This document shows, one piece after another, positions 23,468 through 35,616 of a stretch of DNA of 64,000 nt. Position 1 is the stretch's first letter. The number at the start of each line of letters is the position of its first letter. Source of the DNA: Mytilus galloprovincialis (lineage: Eukaryota > Mollusca > Bivalvia > Mytilida > Mytilidae); the NCBI RefSeq assembly GCF_965363235.1, contig NC_134850.1, forward strand, positions 46,434,602 to 46,498,601, given 5' to 3'. The translations under genes and the position numbers were made by a program. The notes under the pieces are model-generated. The model did not search any database. It was not told the origin of the DNA and saw nothing but the letters and a program-made list of their open reading frames with translations.

Positions 23468-23909
23468 CAAACTTAAAGACAAGAATACTCAAATTTACTA
23501 TAGTACAATAACACAATACCGGGATTGCTAATGTTGCCTTGATATGTATCCAATCAAATATACAAAACACCATATATTTTTTTTTTTTTTATTTTATTCG
23601 CTTTAATCAGAAGTTTCAAATGATTGTATGCCTGTGAGAATTTACTTCTTCAGTATCTTTTTGCGAAGGTCTTAACCTTTTAGGTGCTTGTATCCCACTT
23701 GACTGATTTATCTAAGTTCAAAGAACTCATTAAATTGTCTGTTTAATACTTAATTTAATCTAAATTGTCGTTTCAAACATTCATGTTTTTAAGTAACAGG
23801 CATTTGGCTGAAACTTAATGTTAGTTTATTGAATTCTAATTTATAGAAGACAATGCAAGAAATCACTGGGTCGATGTTATTGAAAACCCTAGCCGTATTG
23901 GACGCAACC

Positions 23910-24060
23910 TTTTGGAACATTTGGTCCTCAGTGCTCTTCAACTTTGAACTTGTTTTGGCTTTCGAACTTTTTTCATCTATGCGTCACTGGTTAGTCTTGT
24001 GTGGACGAAACCACGTCTGGCGTATTAAATTTTAAACTGGGTACCTTTTGTTAGCTATTA
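23910..24060 (+). repeat. Hammerhead-like dispersed repeat, degraded core
   Basis: Layout as in the other copies: gtgctcttcaactttgaact, gcgtcactggttagtcttgt, GGACGAAACCACGTCTGGCG, tattaaattttaaactgggt. The CTGATGA box is CTGGTTA, but stem II, GAAA and the terminal GCGTA are kept. Confidence 0.7.
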
Positions 24061-24149
24061 TTCGTGTGTTTATCTGTCCTATATGTTCTTATTGTCCACA
24101 TTGACGATGAGTAATTATCCGCTGGACACCAACCATCTCATTATTTGCA

Positions 24150-24440
24150 TTGTAGTCCGGAGGGAGCGGGAGGTTTGGCATGCCACAAAACCAGGTTCAA
24201 TCCACCATTGTTTTTTTTTTTCTTAAAATAGCCTGTACCAAGTCAGGAAAATGGCCATTGTTATATTGCAGTTCGTTTCTCTGTGTGCTACATTTTAATG
24301 TTGTGTTTCTGTTGTACGTGTCATTGTTCTCCTCTTATATTTAATGCATTTCCCTCAGTTTTAGTTTGTAACCCGGATTCGTTTTTTCTCTCAATCGATT
24401 TATGAGTTCGAACAGCGGTATACTACTGTTGCCTTTATTT
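24150..24440 (+). repeat. Dispersed repeat, accaagtcaggaaaatggcc family
   Basis: Blocks gaggtttggcatgccacaaa, accaggttcaatccaccatt, ccaagtcaggaaaatgg, then cgaacagcggtatactactg. Related to 16241-16640 in opposite orientation. Confidence 0.65.
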
Positions 24441-24589
24441 ACTGAATGCTGGTGGAGTTTTTATTCCCCGATAGTATCACCAACCCAGTAGTCAGCACTT
24501 CTAATTATAAATTAACTGTTTACATTTTTGAAATACTAAGGCTTTTCTACATCAGGAATATATTCCTTAAGCTATATTTTGCAAAACTT

Positions 24590-24745
24590 TTAGGAATTTT
24601 GGATCCTCAATGCTCTTCAACTTGGTATTTGGTCTGGCCTTTTTAACTTTTTTTTATTCGTGCGTAACTGATGAATCTTCTGAAGACGAAATTCACGTCT
24701 GGCGCAAATACAAAATTTATATTCTGATATCTATGATGAGTTTAT
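24590..24745 (+). repeat. Hammerhead-like dispersed repeat, best-preserved core
   Basis: CTGATGA at 24668-24674, ATC and GAC flanking a TTCTGAA loop, GAAA, then TTCACGTCTGGCGC. The invariant CTGATGA and GAAA boxes are both intact, but the first stem II pair is A/C and the expected U before the cleavage position is C. Confidence 0.7.
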
Positions 24746-25620
24746 TTGAACACCTCGATTAACATAATTCAACAGTTTTCATTACATCAAGAAAATAACC
24801 TAGTAATTATACATCACTTACACGGATACAGGATAAATAAAAAAAAACTAGCAAAATAGACAGCGGTCTAAACAAGTAGACGAGAAAAGGAAACACCAAT
24901 GACAAACAAGAGGTGGATAAATAAAAACGTTTTAAACTAGGGCTAGACTTTTTTTATTCAACATATATTTATTTATCATTAGTTTACTTAAAAAGATAAT
25001 TTAAAATAATTTCACAAGGTCGCATTCAACTGCATATTATATAAGAATTATGAAGATATCATTATTCCTATCAATCAAGTAAGTTGATTCGCACCAGTAC
25101 CATCAAAAGAGAATGAAAAATAGAAAATTATTTTTGCCATTTAATTATGCATTTAATTTTCTCTGATGAAGTAATAAATCGGGTTTTTTTTAATAAACTA
25201 TTTGATGTTCAAAGTTTATTTAATTTTGACATGGTGAACTTATATTAGATGCATACATTTTCATGAAAAGGTACATTAAATTATGATATCTGTCAAATTA
25301 TAAACGATGATATAATTTTCTCTCTAGCTTTTAAAAAAAAATGTTTGTCTAATTATCATATATTTAATAGTTAAATTTGGAACATAAGGTCGTGGGAATG
25401 TTTAGCCCACTAAATGAGGAGTATGTATAGTAAGTATAGTTATCATACTTATGGAACGTTATATTACATAATATACATAATTAGTGTCATAACCTAGGTT
25501 TATACCTGAAGAAATAAAGATTTTAACTCCTTTAAGGACTCGAGTACAATTTTGGGATATGACATTTATAGCGACTTTATAACTGGTCTTTGTCCAAATC
25601 GGGTGATTTTGGCGAAGTCC
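24746..25620. other. AT-rich intergenic DNA
   Basis: No exon, RNA gene or repeat recognised. Confidence 0.4.
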
Positions 25621-25624
25621 AGAC

Positions 25625-25845
25625 ACAATTTGTTACTGTAAATTCAGAAACTATTGCGATGTTTTTGTTATTGCGAAAAATGCGACAGAGTTATAATCGC
25701 AATAATTCAAACTCGCTTTATTCATTTTTTATATGAATGAAACATGATTTTTAACAATATCGCAAAAATTAAAATCTCATTTCAGTCTAAAATGACAAAA
25801 TCGCAATAATAAATGCACGCAATAATTTACAATATGCTAAAGGGT
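25625..25845. mobile_element. Small MITE with diverged inverted ends
   Basis: Starts ttactgtaaattcagaaact followed by attgcgatg, and ends cgcaataatttacaatatg. The two ends are imperfect inverted repeats (TGTAAATT...ATTGCG). The interior repeats the atcgcaa motif. No target duplication is clear. Confidence 0.5.
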
Positions 25846-26029
25846 TCTATTTCCATGAACATTTTTAAACATGCTGTTTAAGGGGTCATGCAAATTTTTC
25901 AACGATTCCGCCCCATCAAAAATTGACAAATCATGTATAGATCCTTGACAAATTTGAATGTTTTGAAATGTAAAAGGTTTTCTACCCAAGCAATAGATAA
26001 CATTAGTATTTTTTGTCTAAGACTTTCAG

Positions 26030-26175
26030 AATTTTGGATCAAAGCCATCAATATTCCTTATTTGGCCATTTAATATTTTTATTATTCGAGTGTCACTGAT
26101 GAGACGTTTGTAGTATGTCGGAACGCGCATCTGGCGTACACAATTTTCATTCTGGTACATGAATCTACGATGATT
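26030..26175 (+). repeat. Hammerhead-like dispersed repeat with swapped stem II
   Basis: CTGATGA at 26096-26102, then GAC...GTC (rather than GTC...GAC) around a longer loop, then GGAACGCGCATCTGGCGTA. The stem II strands are exchanged yet still complementary. Confidence 0.65.
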
Positions 26176-27139
26176 TTACTGTTTCTTTTCATTCATTCAT
26201 TAGAAGTTGCGGTACTGACAGGAATCCGTGAATGTAACCGAAAACGATCGAAGGAGGGAGTATAGGAACGTAAGATCGTAGTGATGGTATGCTTATTTTA
26301 TGTTAATTATGTGCAAGAAGCAGGTAGTGACGTCATTCGTCATTCCTTTGAAAGAAAAGCCCGATGAAGTGACTATGTCTCGGCCTGAAGTGTCCGACCT
26401 CGACATTTTGGCAAATCAATTTTTGGAATTATATACTTGTAAAACGTCTATGTATTTATCATATATATGAAGCTCCAGAAGGCTTGGTGACCCCTGTCAC
26501 CCTAAATCTGTGTTTATTGAAAGTTTATTTTCTCCGAAAACGTATTGACATCGATTTATTGAAGTGATGAGGTCAAATAACTTAACAGTTGTCATAAAGG
26601 ATGGCAGTACCCACCAATATATTGCACAGTAAAACACACAACACTCAGAAACTGTAGAACAAAGAAAAAAACAAAAAAACAACGAAGTGGGGTTGAAACA
26701 GTTTCATCTGCGTAATCACCAAAATCTGTGTAAATCTTATTGCCTTTTTTCGCACTTTTAATGACATACTAATATAAATATATCAAATTAACTTAATAGT
26801 TCCTAGTATCCATGTTTTCCGTTGTATTTCCTTTAAATTAAAATTATTTGCATTCTACTTGTGGTGGAATATTTAAATTATTTTACTCAAAGCAATTTCC
26901 TATCCCTGTAAATGTTACTTATCGTGAAGCAGATAATGCAAACACTTCGCAAAACAATTGTTATTCAATTCATCATTTAATTTTAAATTTTACATTATAT
27001 GAATGATGTGTTAGTAGATAAACCTTTAGAATTAAATCCGTCAGTTGAAATTGGGGTTGTAGTAGGTTTTGCAAAAACTCATATAAATTAAAAATAATAT
27101 ATGATATTGTTACGACATTAATTTTGTTTTTATACAAGT

Positions 27140-28090
27140 GAGAGCTAGTTTTAAAACAAGGTTTAATCCACCATTTTCTACAGACCAAAATCTCTGTACC
27201 AATTCAGGAATATAATAGTTTTTATCCATTCGTTTGATGTATTTGAGCTTTTAACTTTGCCATTTATTTATGGACTTTCCGTTTTGAATTTTCTTCGGTA
27301 TTTTTTCAATTATTTTACTTGATTTAACATCTAACATATTTGAAAAGTTATGCATTAGAGGTTTGTTTTCGATATGCATATCATAACATGTAATAAAGAA
27401 AGAATGATACCAAAACTGTTTGTTTTGTTATATATTTAATGTATGCTTTAAATATATATCCGTATTTCAAACATACAATGCACTTTATTTACCATTATAA
27501 AAATTGTAGAAGATATTTGATAAGGCATGCGATGATATGGAGATATAAGATTGATAGCTCATAGCTCGTGCTATTGATTGGCTCCCATGTTATTGTCTAA
27601 GTTATTCCGCTTTCAATTTCTACTTCTCAGCCCTCATGTTTCAAAATGCACTACATCTATAAAAAGGACATTTTCTATGTACGGTTTCACTGATTAAGCA
27701 GTCGTCAGCGACTTTGAGATCAAAAAGTAGATGATGTGCAAACAAAAATCACAAATGCACATTTGTAAAATCTTTTTATCATGGTTCTGGAAAAAATAAA
27801 AAAATGATCATGTCAGTTTCCAATGTTGGAGAAAAAGAAGGTAACATACCAAAAGACTTAAAAACTACTGTATACAACAACCTGTTTTTTTCTCTTTTTT
27901 ACATTTTTACCTATTATGTCTATTAAAACCAGGTTTAATCCACCATTTTCGACATTAGAAAATGCCTGTACCAAGTCAGGAATATGACAGTTGCTATTGG
28001 ATTTTTTGCATCTGATTAAGGACTTTCCGTTTTGAACTATCCTCAGAGTTCAGTATTTTTGTGATTTTACTTTTTCTCACAATAATAAAT
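27140..28090 (+). repeat. Two direct copies of the caagtcaggaatat repeat family
   Basis: 27145-27320 and 27915-28080 share caggtttaatccaccatttt, gtaccaa(g)tcaggaatat and ggactttccgttttgaa. The ~600 bases between them hold no recognised feature. Confidence 0.7.
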
Positions 28091-30190
28091 AATGATATTT
28101 CCATCTGAGTAAGAATGACAAAAATGCATATACATGCTCGCGGTTTTATATTTCGGTAAAATGTTACCTTTTTCGGTATAATAATATTAGATTTAATCAT
28201 ATATATCATCATGGTGTTTAATTTGAGGACTTTCCCTCTCATCTTATACCTTTGAGACAGTTAGGTCTTTCATAAGCGAGTTTGATTGTAAGAGATAACG
28301 CTATTGCTTTCGTTTTAGATTTTATCTTAAAACGGATCAAGTATACTTTTTTCAAACTTTCAATTATCTTAAAGGATACGTTTGTTCTTTTTGTTAGAAA
28401 TGTCATATCATTGTATTATAGTTTTCATTCTTTTCGATTTTAAAACTGATAAATATCTGTATTAGATGAACTTCAAGGATATCAGAAAAAATAGACAGAA
28501 ACTGCACGCAAACGACGTTTTGATCCAAGTTTCCAGCACACCTTTGTATAAACACTTTCGATAGGTGGGTGTATTTGTAAAAAAATAAGATTAGAAGGTA
28601 GAAATACTCACGATACCACTCTTAAAATAAAAATAATTTGCTGAAAAGATTACAGCGTTCTTGTTTCATGAGATCAAACATGAAAGTATTCACATATTGG
28701 TAATCAAAGGAAATCATTCGGCCAAAATATGGTATAACACTGTTACCAAATTTGAATAAAGGGAAACAGATGATCTAAAGTATGTAATCTAGTTGGGTTT
28801 TTTTTTGCGTGAATAAAAATTAGGAAAACATTTAATAGGTTTAACATATTTTATTTTAAGTACACGAAGGGAATCGAACACAGTAAAAAAAAACTAAGGT
28901 TCTCTTCCAACATTATACCAGTGACGATGTGTCAGCAATAATTATCATGTCAGATAAAACAACTATAGACTTAACATGGCCGTTCGGTTGCCTATTATTG
29001 CTAACATCCACTTCATTTGAACTTTAATTGATAGTTGTCTCGTTTGTTTATCATATCATATCTCTGTATTCCTATATAGAAACTGAATTTATAAACAAAT
29101 TAGTAGTGACTATCATAAATCTTTCATCAACTCCATATTTCCAAAAACAAAAACAAATATATCGATAAAACAATAGATGAAAAAGTTTCGGACTTGGTAC
29201 AGGATCATGAACATAGAATTCTCCCGCATTAATTCAAATATTTCAAATCTAATCGGTTAAATAAGAGGCAAATTTAAATGTACTATTAGGCTTGGTTTTC
29301 TCGCAGTAACGTTGATTCAATCCCCTTGTGCATGATTATCATACACAATTTTGAACCAAACATCACTATGTTTGAATTCGCGTACTAGTAAAGTAAAACT
29401 AATAAGACGATTCGAAGCTTTTTCGATAGAAATAATATTCCACAACGCTAACTTATAATAAAAAAGCAACAGATAAAGCTAGCTAGTTTGCATCCCATTT
29501 GCATAAGGATCTTCTTGAACATCCACGCAATATCTGCCAATGGGCGTGAGACCAACAATCAATAAATCACGAGATTCTTGAGGTATAACAGTTCCTGTTC
29601 TACCTGAATCTCTCGTCATGTTGCTCAAGAAAACAATCTGGTTTCGGATGATGCGATAAAAGATAAAGAGGGCAGGATATTGACTCCAACAAATAGAACA
29701 TATATATGTGTTTTACTAGTGTGACACAGATATGCGCCCATACATACTCGTTTTATATTTTTGTATTCAATTTTTATATGACTATATAATATTTGATACA
29801 ACAGTTTTATTTTTGATTTTATTTTTTGCAGTAATTGAAGAAATTCCATGTGTTTATAGTTTATTGTATTATTTGTTGTACCAGTTATGTCTATATTTTA
29901 TATTTATGATTTCTGATATTAATCACTAAAAAGGTGAACTTTTGCATATTTTACTGTAATTAATATTGCCTTATAGTTAATAAAATGAACATAACGTATT
30001 TAATATCATCCGCAATTCGACCTTTAGCTGCGGAAATATACATTAAATAGAGATACAAATCAAATGTCATATATTTTAGCTTTTTAAAACGTAATGTTCA
30101 CATAAATATACGTAACTGTATTATTAAAAGACATGGTATTTTATGTCATAAATTTTTTGAGATTGGGAAATCAGATTTATATATTTATGT
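28091..30190. other. AT-rich intergenic DNA
   Basis: Contains a fragment of the ttgatagttgtctcgtttg repeat tail (about 28985-29070). Nothing else recognised. Confidence 0.4.
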
Positions 30191-30194
30191 GACT

Positions 30195-30910
30195 GTTCCA
30201 TGTCTGGTACCTGTGTCTGGTACCTGTAATTCGGTTGTTGTTTGGCATATTTGTTTTTCGTTATAATTGATTGTTTTAGCGTAAATCTGGAAGTTGGTTG
30301 TCTCGTTAAATTTGAATTATATTACATTTTGTCATTCTTTGTATTGCTGATTTCTTCCCGATTTTCCCACTTTGCATATTTTATGAGTTCTGGTTGTCTT
30401 ACATCGAGAAGCAATCGTATGAGTTATGCTGAAGGTCGTATTGTGACATGTAACCACGTCCTTTAGTCACCGGAGGGATCTTGGTGTTTTATTGATAATC
30501 AAACCATATCTCCTTATTTTTACTATAATGACAGCTTTGGATTTCAAACAAAAAGAAACAAAAAACAGATATCAATGAAAAGATGTCATGCTTCCACTTT
30601 TTTGGTCAGGGTGTTTCTCAAAATTAAATGGATAAATCATAAAGAATAGGTTCCAAAACGAGGACCACCAATTGAAGTTGTGCATAATGTGTTTTGAACT
30701 TTTGAAAACAAATGTCACTGCGAATGAAGCCATAGAAACCGACAATAAGATAAAAAGGGAGTATGGTATATTATTGGATTAAATAGAAATGGAAAATGGG
30801 GAATATATGTCAAAGAGACAACAACCCGACCAAAGAGCAGACAACCGTCGAAGTCAACCAACAGGTCATCAATGTAGCGAGAAAAATCCCTCGAGAGTAA
30901 GAACTGAAAA
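30195..30910. repeat. Dispersed repeat fragments in both orientations
   Basis: 30195-30515 reads forward (ggtacctgtaattcggttg, gctgaaggtcgtattgtgac). 30785-30905 is an inverted tail (atggaaaatggggaatatat, agagacaacaacccgaccaa, agagcagacaaccgtcg), the complement of the end of the 6588-6935 family. Confidence 0.6.
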
Positions 30911-30984
30911 CCCCTTGAGAGTATGCATGAACTTATAACCATTACATTTTTATACAATGTAGATGTCCGCTATAGACAGTTTTT

Positions 30985-31480
30985 TTTAATAACTTTCACA
31001 ATCATAGGAACTAATTTGTTGCCATGGAACCTAAAATTTCAAAATGCTATAAACTTAATGACACTTCACAGAAATGTTGTCTGGTAGGTGAAGATGTGGT
31101 ATTTGGCTTTGAAATTTCCAAAATGTTTGCTGTTACCATGGAAACAATTCAAAAATGTAAAAAATCACCATAAACTTTAAAGTAGCATTGCCTCTCTTAA
31201 AATAGTAGGTCAAATTCATTGAAATAACATTAACGGTACCAATTTTCCTGCACCAGATGCGCATTTCGACAATACATGTCTCTTCAGTGATGCTCGTGAA
31301 ACTTAGATGGTATGTGCACTCCCATGTACCGATGTTGCATTTGTCATTAAAATTTCGGAAGGAGTCTTTGTCACCATGGAAATCAGTAAAGTGTCAAAAA
31401 TCAATAAAAAAAGCTCGGGACATTTAACTTTGGCATTTCCAAAATGGTCACCATTGCTTTGGAAACAGCAGAAATGTGGA
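30985..31480 (+). repeat. Diverged repeats around a ccatggaaac motif
   Basis: tttgttgccatggaacctaa (about 31015), gttaccatggaaacaattca (31132), gtcaccatggaaatcagtaa (31371) and ccattgctttggaaacagca (31450) are each followed by an AT-rich aaaatgt..aaaatttc stretch. Confidence 0.4.
31235..31300 (-). repeat. Hammerhead-like repeat, second subfamily, minus strand
   Basis: On the minus strand: CACTGAAGAGACATGTATTG, then TCGAAATGCGCATCTGGTGCA. Core CTGAAGA fits CUGANGA, stem II is GACA/TGTC, and the GAAA box is intact. The expected U after stem III is not in place. Confidence 0.55.
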
Positions 31481-31984
31481 AAATTTCAATATGCTCCAAA
31501 CATACTAAAACATTACAAAATATATTGTCTGGCATGCACATATCTGCCATTCAACTTCGGAATGTTCTAATTGGCTGTCGTAACAGCGGCAATGGGGATG
31601 AGTTACATTCGCTATTTCTTGCAAAAGCACTTCTAGTTTCATTTAAAAAGTAAAATTGATTCCAAAACATGTTTCGTGAGTTGTCACCTAATGATAACCA
31701 GTATCAAATCTACTGTAACAAAATATAACACTACATATCTTTCTTTTAAGTATATCTTTTTTTCGAACCCAAACTAAATATCTTTATATAATCTGTATGG
31801 TAAACATTTGACGAATTACATATAAAGGCAGTAGTAGTCTACCGGTGTTCAAAGATCATAAATCGATCGAGAGAAAACAAATCCGGGTTACATAACCATG
31901 AACAATTCTAGACCAATAATTACCATATGTAGTTTTTAATGTAGTCTGTCATGTGATTCACACCACGTTTGCCTTATAACATAA

Positions 31985-32090
31985 AGTTTGGAGTCGTCTA
32001 CTTGAGCTTTTGATTTTGTCATTTGATTAAGGACTTTCCTTTTTGAATTTTCCTCGGAGTCTAGTATTTTTGTGATTTTTCTTCTTTCTC
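31985..32090 (+). repeat. Fragment of the gagcttttgattttgccatt repeat family
   Basis: cttgagcttttgattttgtc, gattaaggactttcc, ttttgaattttcctcggagt: the 3' part of the family seen at 20161-20350. Confidence 0.65.
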
Positions 32091-32404
32091 CTTTAAGTTC
32101 AGTAGTAGCTTGCAAAATTTAATTTGTACACTCTCTATAATATTTGGTTTTCTGAACCCCAAAATTTCACACTGATTTGAACGTCTCGACACAACATTTC
32201 GTTGGGTTTGTACCGATTAATATTCTAGACCTGAACAAAAGATGTTTATTAGTTGAAATGCATCATTTAATTATATATTTCAAGAGGTTCATGCAAGTAC
32301 TCTCAAATTCTTTCTTTGAACCATTTAAATGATGTCTTTTTGATAGTTTTTTTTTATGGATTTTCTTTATTTTTTAACACTGTACAGTCAGGTGTAGTTG
32401 TATA

Positions 32405-32475
32405 AATTCTTGTCTTTTTAGTCTTTTGCTATTTAGTTGTCTAATTGGCAACCATACCACATCTCGTTCTTTACA
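32405..32475 (+). repeat. Repeat tail abutting the satellite
   Basis: The tail ttgtctaattggcaaccata followed by ccacatctcgtt, typical of the dispersed mussel family, ends about ten bases before the first satellite unit. Confidence 0.55.
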
Positions 32476-32486
32476 TTTTAACCAAC

Positions 32487-35400
32487 TTGCACTGTGTCTG
32501 AAAGAAATATATTTTTACCATTTTGCACTGTGTCTGAAAGAAATATATTTCTACCATTTTGCACTGTGTCTAAATTTGAAAGAAATATATTTCTACCAGT
32601 TTGCACTGTGTCTAAATTGGAAAGAAATATATTTCTACCATTTTGCACTGTAACTAAATTTGAAGGAAATGTATTTCTAGCATTTTGCACTGTGTCTAAA
32701 TTTGCACTGTGTCTAAATTTGAAAGAAATATGTTTCTACCATTTTGCACTGTGTCTAAATTTGAAAGAAATATATTTCTACCATTTTGCACTGTGTCTAA
32801 ATTTGAAAGAAAAATATTTCTACCATTTTGCACTGTGTTTAAATTTGAAAGAAATGTATTTCTACCATTTTGCACTGTGTCTAAATTTGAAAGAAATGTA
32901 TTTCTAGCATTTTGCACTGTGTCAAAATTTGAAAAAAAAATATTTCTACCATTTTGCACTGTGTTTAAATTTGAAAGAAATGTATTTCTACCATTTTGCA
33001 CTGTGTCTAAATTTGAAAGAAATATATTTCTACCATTTTGCACTGTGTCTAAATTTGAAAGAAAAATATTTCTACCATTTTGCACTGTGTCTAAATTTGA
33101 AAGAAATATATTTCTACCATTTTGCACTGTGTCTAAATTTGAAAGAAAAATATTTCTACCATTTTGTACTGTGTCTAAATTTGAAAGAAATGTATTTCTA
33201 CCATTTTGCACTGTGTCTAAATTTGAAAGAAATGTATTTCTAGCATTTTGCACTGTGTCTAAATTTGAAAGAAAAATATTTCTACCATTTTGCACTGTGT
33301 CTATATTTCCACCATTATGCACTGTGTCTAAATTTGAAAGAAATATATTTCTACCATTTTGCACTGTGTCTAAATTTGAAAGAAAAATATTTCTACCATT
33401 TTGCACTGTGTCTAAATTTGAAAGAAATGTATTTCTACCATTTTGCACTGTGTCTAAATTTGAAAGAAATGTATTTCTAGCATTTTGCACTGTGTCAAAA
33501 TTTGAAAGAAATATATTTCTACCATTTTGCACTGTGTCTAAATTTGAAAGAAAAATATTTCTACCATTTTGCACTGTGTCTAAATTTGAAAGAAATATAT
33601 TTCTACCATTTTGCACTGTGTCTAAATTTGAAAGAAAAATATTTCTACCATTTTGTACTGTGTCTAAATTTGAAAGAAATGTATTTCTACCATTTTTTCA
33701 CTGTGTCTAAATTTGAAAGAAATGTATTTCTAGCATTTTGCACTGTGTCTAAATTTGAAAGAAAAATATTTCTACCATTTTGCACTGTGTCTATATTTCC
33801 ACCATTATGCACTGTGTCTAAATTTGAAAGAACTATATTTCTACCATTTTGCACTGTGTCTAAATTTGAAAGAAAAATATTTCTACCATTTTGCATTGTG
33901 TCTAAATTTGAAAGAAATGTATTTCTACCATTTTGCACTGTGTCTAAATTTGAAAGAAATGTATTTCTAGCATTTTGCACTGTGTCAAAATTTGAAAGAA
34001 ATATATTTCTACCATTTTGCACTGTGTCTAAATTTGAAAGAAAAATATTTCTACCATTTTGCACTGTGTCTAAATTTGAAAGAAATATATTTCTACCATT
34101 TTGCACTGTGTCTAAATTTGAAAGAAAAATATTTCTACCATTTTGTACTGTGTCTAAATTTGAAAGAAATGTATTTCTACCATTTTTGCACTGTGTCTAA
34201 ATTTGAAAAAAATGTATTTCTAGCATTTTGCACTGTGTCTAAATTTGAAAGAAAAATATTTCTACCATTTTGCACTGTGTCTATATTTCCACCATTATGC
34301 ACTGTGTCTAAATTTGAAAGAAATATATTTCTACCATTTTGCACTGTGTCTAAATTTGAAAGAAAAATATTTCTACCATTTTGCACTGTGTCTAAATTTG
34401 AAAGAAATGTATTTCTACCATTTTGCACTGTGTCTAAATTTGAAAGAAATGTATTTCTAGCATTTTGCACTGTGTCAAAATTTGAAAGAAATATATTTCT
34501 ACCATTTTGCACTGTGTCTAAATTTGAAAGAAAAATATTTCTACCATTTTGCACTGTGTCTAAATTTGAAAGAAATATATTTCTACCATTTTGCACTGTG
34601 TCTAAATTTGAAAGAAAAATATTTCTACCATTTTGTACTGTGTCTAAATTTGAAAGAAATGTATTTCTAGCATTTTGCACTGTGTCTAAATTTGAAAGAA
34701 AAATATTTCTACCATTTTGCACTGTGTCTATATTTTCACCATTTCGCACTGTGTCTAAATTTGAAAGAAATGTATTTCTAGCATTTTGCACTGTGTCTAA
34801 ATTTGAAAGAAAAATATTTCTACCATTTTGCACTGTGTCTATATTTCCACCATTATGCACTGTGTCTAAATTTGAAAGAAATATATTTCTACCATTTTGC
34901 ACTGTGTCTAAATTTGAAAGAAATATATTTCTACCATTTTGCACTGTGTCTAAATTTGAAAGAAATGTATTTCTAGCATTTTGCACTGTGTCTAAATTTG
35001 AAAGAAATGTATTTCTAGCATTTTGCACTGTGTCTAAATTTGAAAGAAATGTATTTCTAGCATTTTGCACTGTGTCAAAATTTGAAAGAAATATATTTCT
35101 ACCATTTTGCACTGTGTCTAAATTTGAAAGAAAAATATTTCTACCATTTTGCACTGTGTCTAAATTTGAAAGAAATATATTTCTACCATTTTGCACTGTG
35201 TCTAAATTTGAAAGAAAAATATTTCTACCATTTTGCACTGTGTCTAAATTTGAAAGAAATGTATTTCTACCATTTTGCACTGTGTCTAAATTTGAAAGAA
35301 ATGTATTTCTAGCATTTTGCACTGTGTCTAAATTTGAAAGAAAAATATTTCTACCATTTTGCACTGTGTCTATATTTCCACCATTTCGCACTGTGTCTAA

Positions 35401-35616
35401 ATTTGAAAGAAATGTATTTCTAGCATTTTGCACTGTGTCTAAATTTGAAAGAAAAATATTTCTACCATTTTGCACTGTGTCTATATTTCCACCATTATGC
35501 ACTGTGTCTAAATTTGAAAGAAATATATTTCTACCATTTTGCACTGTGTCTAAATTTGAAAGAAATATATTTCTACCATTTTGCACTGTGTCTAAATTTT
35601 AAAGAACTATATTTTA
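32487..35616. repeat. 42-bp satellite array with 490-bp higher-order repeat
   Basis: Roughly seventy copies of a 42-bp unit, ttgcactgtgtctaaatttg followed by aaagaaatatatttctaccatt. Variants differ in the core (atatattt, aaatattt, atgtattt) and end (ctaccatt, ctagcatt). A 28-bp short unit (tgcactgtgtctatatttcc and accattat) begins near 33301, 33791 and 34281, exactly 490 bp apart (11 x 42 + 28), then near 34839 and 35479. The first two units are 36 bp. Because 42 is divisible by three and the unit lacks stops, it is open on both strands; those frames are not genes. Confidence 0.97.

Noticed and set aside
22745..23482. Minus-strand open frames of 105-124 codons
   Set aside because: Opposite-strand shadows of the RTE-like reverse transcriptase.
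26320..26450. TGACGTCA palindrome and a short open stretch (KPDEVTMSRPEVSDLDIL) as a gene or promoter
   Set aside because: A single CRE-like octamer and about 35 open codons without splice context or recognised family are not enough.
32696..35602. Long open frames of 300-536 codons on both strands with repeated FERNIFLPFCTVSK or NGRNIFLSNLDTVQ peptides
   Set aside because: They are produced by a stop-free 42-bp satellite whose length is a multiple of three. Frames are open on both strands at once and no splice or start context supports coding.
32487..35616. Regularly repeated units suggesting a CRISPR-like array
   Set aside because: Units are contiguous variants of one sequence with no unique spacers, in a eukaryotic genome.
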